Origin: Acidobacteriota bacterium
Lineage (GTDB): Bacteria; Acidobacteriota; Terriglobia; UBA7540
NCBI GenBank assembly: GCA_021786455.1
Contig: JAJYNF010000174.1
Coordinates: 1 to 6,510, forward strand
Direction: 5' to 3'
DNA length: 6,510 bases
A model generated the notes under the pieces. That model made no database searches, had not been told where the DNA came from, and saw nothing but the letters and a program-made list of their open reading frames with translations. Below are positions 5,491-6,510 of this stretch, piece by piece (position 1 is the first letter of the stretch; every line of letters begins with the position of its first letter). Position numbers and translations under genes: made by a program.

Positions 5491-6510
5491 TTATTCTCCC
5501 CTGCCTTCCTCTTCGTACTGGTGCTTGAGTTTGGAAATCACCGCCGGGTCGGCGAGCGTTGTGGTGTCACCTAACAGTCGCCCCTCGGCAATATCGCGCA
5601 GCAGGCGTCGCATGATTTTGGCGCTGCGGGTTTTGGGAAGCTCGGGGGTGAAGAAAATATCCTCCGGTCGGGCGATGGCGCCGATTTTATTGGCCACATG
5701 TTGTTTCAATTCAACTTTAAGTTCTTCAGTGGGCTTGACGCCTTCTTTAAGCGTCACAAAGGCTGAAATGGCCTGCCCTTTCAGCTCATGGGCTTTGCCA
5801 ATGACGGCAGCTTCCGCCACGGAGGGGTGGTCCACCAAAGCGCTCTCCACTTCGTAGGTGGAGATGCGATGCCCGGCGACGTTCATTACGTCGTCCACTC
5901 GACCCAGCAGCCAGAAATAACCATCCTGGTCCACTTTCGCGCCATCACCCGTAAAATACTTGCCGGGATAACGCGACCAGTATTGATTCACGTAGCGATC
6001 GGGATCACCGTAGAGGGTCCGGAACATGGCCGGCCACGGCCGAGTCAGCACGAGATAGCCGCCCGCGCCGGGTCCGACTTTTTGTCCCTTCTCGTCCAGA
6101 ATTTCAGCTTCGATGCCGGGGAAGGGCCTGGTTGCCGATCCGGGCTTCGTCGCTGTGATGCCGGGCAGCGGAGTGATCAGAATCATGCCGGTCTCGGTCT
6201 GCCACCAGGTGTCCACGATAGGGCAGCGCTCATGGCCGATGTTCTGGTGGTACCAGACCCAAGCCTCCGGGTTAATGGGCTCGCCCACCGTACCCAGTAA
6301 ACGCAGCGTCGAAAGGTCATGTTTGGCTGGCCATTCTGTTCCCCAGCGCATAAACGTTCGGATAGCCGTCGGGGCAGTGTAGATGACGTTAACGCCATAT
6401 TTCTCCACAATGGACCAAAAGCGCCCGCGGTCGGGATAGTCAGGGCTGCCTTCATACATGAGCGTGGTGGTGCCGTTGGCCAGCGGGCCATATACGATGT
6501 AAGAATGTCC
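5491..6510 (-). CDS. acs: Acetyl-CoA synthetase, C-terminal half (cut by right edge)
   Basis: Acs activates acetate with ATP to acetyl-AMP and then transfers the acetyl group to CoA, allowing acetate use and scavenging. 339 of about 650 residues are visible; the frame stays open to the right edge, starting GHSYIVYGPLANG, so the true start lies outside and the internal ATG at 6457-6459 is not the start. Motifs are YTAPTAIR, VGEPINPEAW, DTWWQTETG (6187-6213; its second Trp shapes the small acetate pocket), and the hinge block TGDGAKVDQDGYFWLLGRVDDVMNVAGHRI (5863-5952). PKTRSAKIMRR contains the catalytic lysine (codon 5617-5619), the known target of reversible acetylation in Acs. The residue before that lysine is Ala, where Salmonella Acs has Gly. 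Length and DTWWQTETG favour Acs over propionyl-CoA synthetase. The gene is convergent with GH39, about 110 bases away. Confidence 0.95.
   Translation of the reverse strand, partial: GHSYIVYGPLANGTTTLMYEGSPDYPDRGRFWSIVEKYGVNVIYTAPTAIRTFMRWGTEWPAKHDLSTLRLLGTVGEPINPEAWVWYHQNIGHERCPIVDTWWQTETGMILITPLPGITATKPGSATRPFPGIEAEILDEKGQKVGPGAGGYLVLTRPWPAMFRTLYGDPDRYVNQYWSRYPGKYFTGDGAKVDQDGYFWLLGRVDDVMNVAGHRISTYEVESALVDHPSVAEAAVIGKAHELKGQAISAFVTLKEGVKPTEELKVELKQHVANKIGAIARPEDIFFTPELPKTRSAKIMRRLLRDIAEGRLLGDTTTLADPAVISKLKHQYEEEGRGE

Noticed and set aside
5474..5501. GGGGAG (5474-5479) and CTCCCC (5496-5501) as a bidirectional terminator between GH39 and acs
   Set aside because: The stem is only six pairs with a 16-base loop, there is no T-run on either strand, and it overlaps the acs stop codon.
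1..6510. CRISPR arrays, tRNA or rRNA genes, insertion sequences, toxin-antitoxin or defence genes
   Set aside because: I looked for repeated units, cloverleaf-like stretches, transposase motifs and small paired genes and saw none that could be supported.

Overview
The window reads as a GC-rich bacterial chromosome fragment, most likely from an Acidobacteriota member. The best clue is a broken piece of an Oar-like TonB-dependent outer-membrane receptor whose plug-domain wording (MINGVGVNSVTWGG, VTPNEESIQ, GRNDGAQI, FNQSGGSLGGPI) is typical of the large receptor families in that phylum. This assignment is an inference from memory of family sequences, not a search result.

Layout, left to right. 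(1) The first 143 codons of trpD (tryptophan biosynthesis) lie on the minus strand and run off the left edge. (2) A 115-base divergent gap follows. (3) A plus-strand cluster, sucC-sucD-ndk, encodes both subunits of succinyl-CoA synthetase and a nucleoside diphosphate kinase. sucC and sucD are 9 bases apart. sucD and ndk are 40 bases apart, with a perfect 7-bp hairpin immediately after the sucD stop. (4) A scar of about 630 bases (3082-3715) holds no intact gene: the C-terminal end of an MFS transporter on the minus strand abuts an internal slice of a TonB-dependent receptor on the plus strand. (5) A 114-base leader with a hairpin and a strong Shine-Dalgarno site precedes a complete gene for a secreted GH39-family glycoside hydrolase (beta-xylosidase-like). 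(6) A convergent gap of 110 bases follows, in which I see no convincing terminator. (7) The C-terminal half of acs (acetyl-CoA synthetase) lies on the minus strand and runs off the right edge.

Functionally, sucCD and ndk fit together: succinyl-CoA synthetase makes ATP or GTP in the TCA cycle and Ndk equilibrates the nucleoside triphosphates. acs feeds acetyl-CoA into the same central metabolism. The GH39 enzyme suggests plant-polysaccharide (xylan-type) use, but its neighbours give no dedicated xylan locus.

Nothing here looks like a new defence, mobile or RNA system. The unusual parts are the two-gene remnant scar between ndk and the GH39 gene, and the first nine bases of the window, which match the end of a common sequencing adapter. 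Both raise the question of whether rearrangement or assembly artefact shaped this contig.
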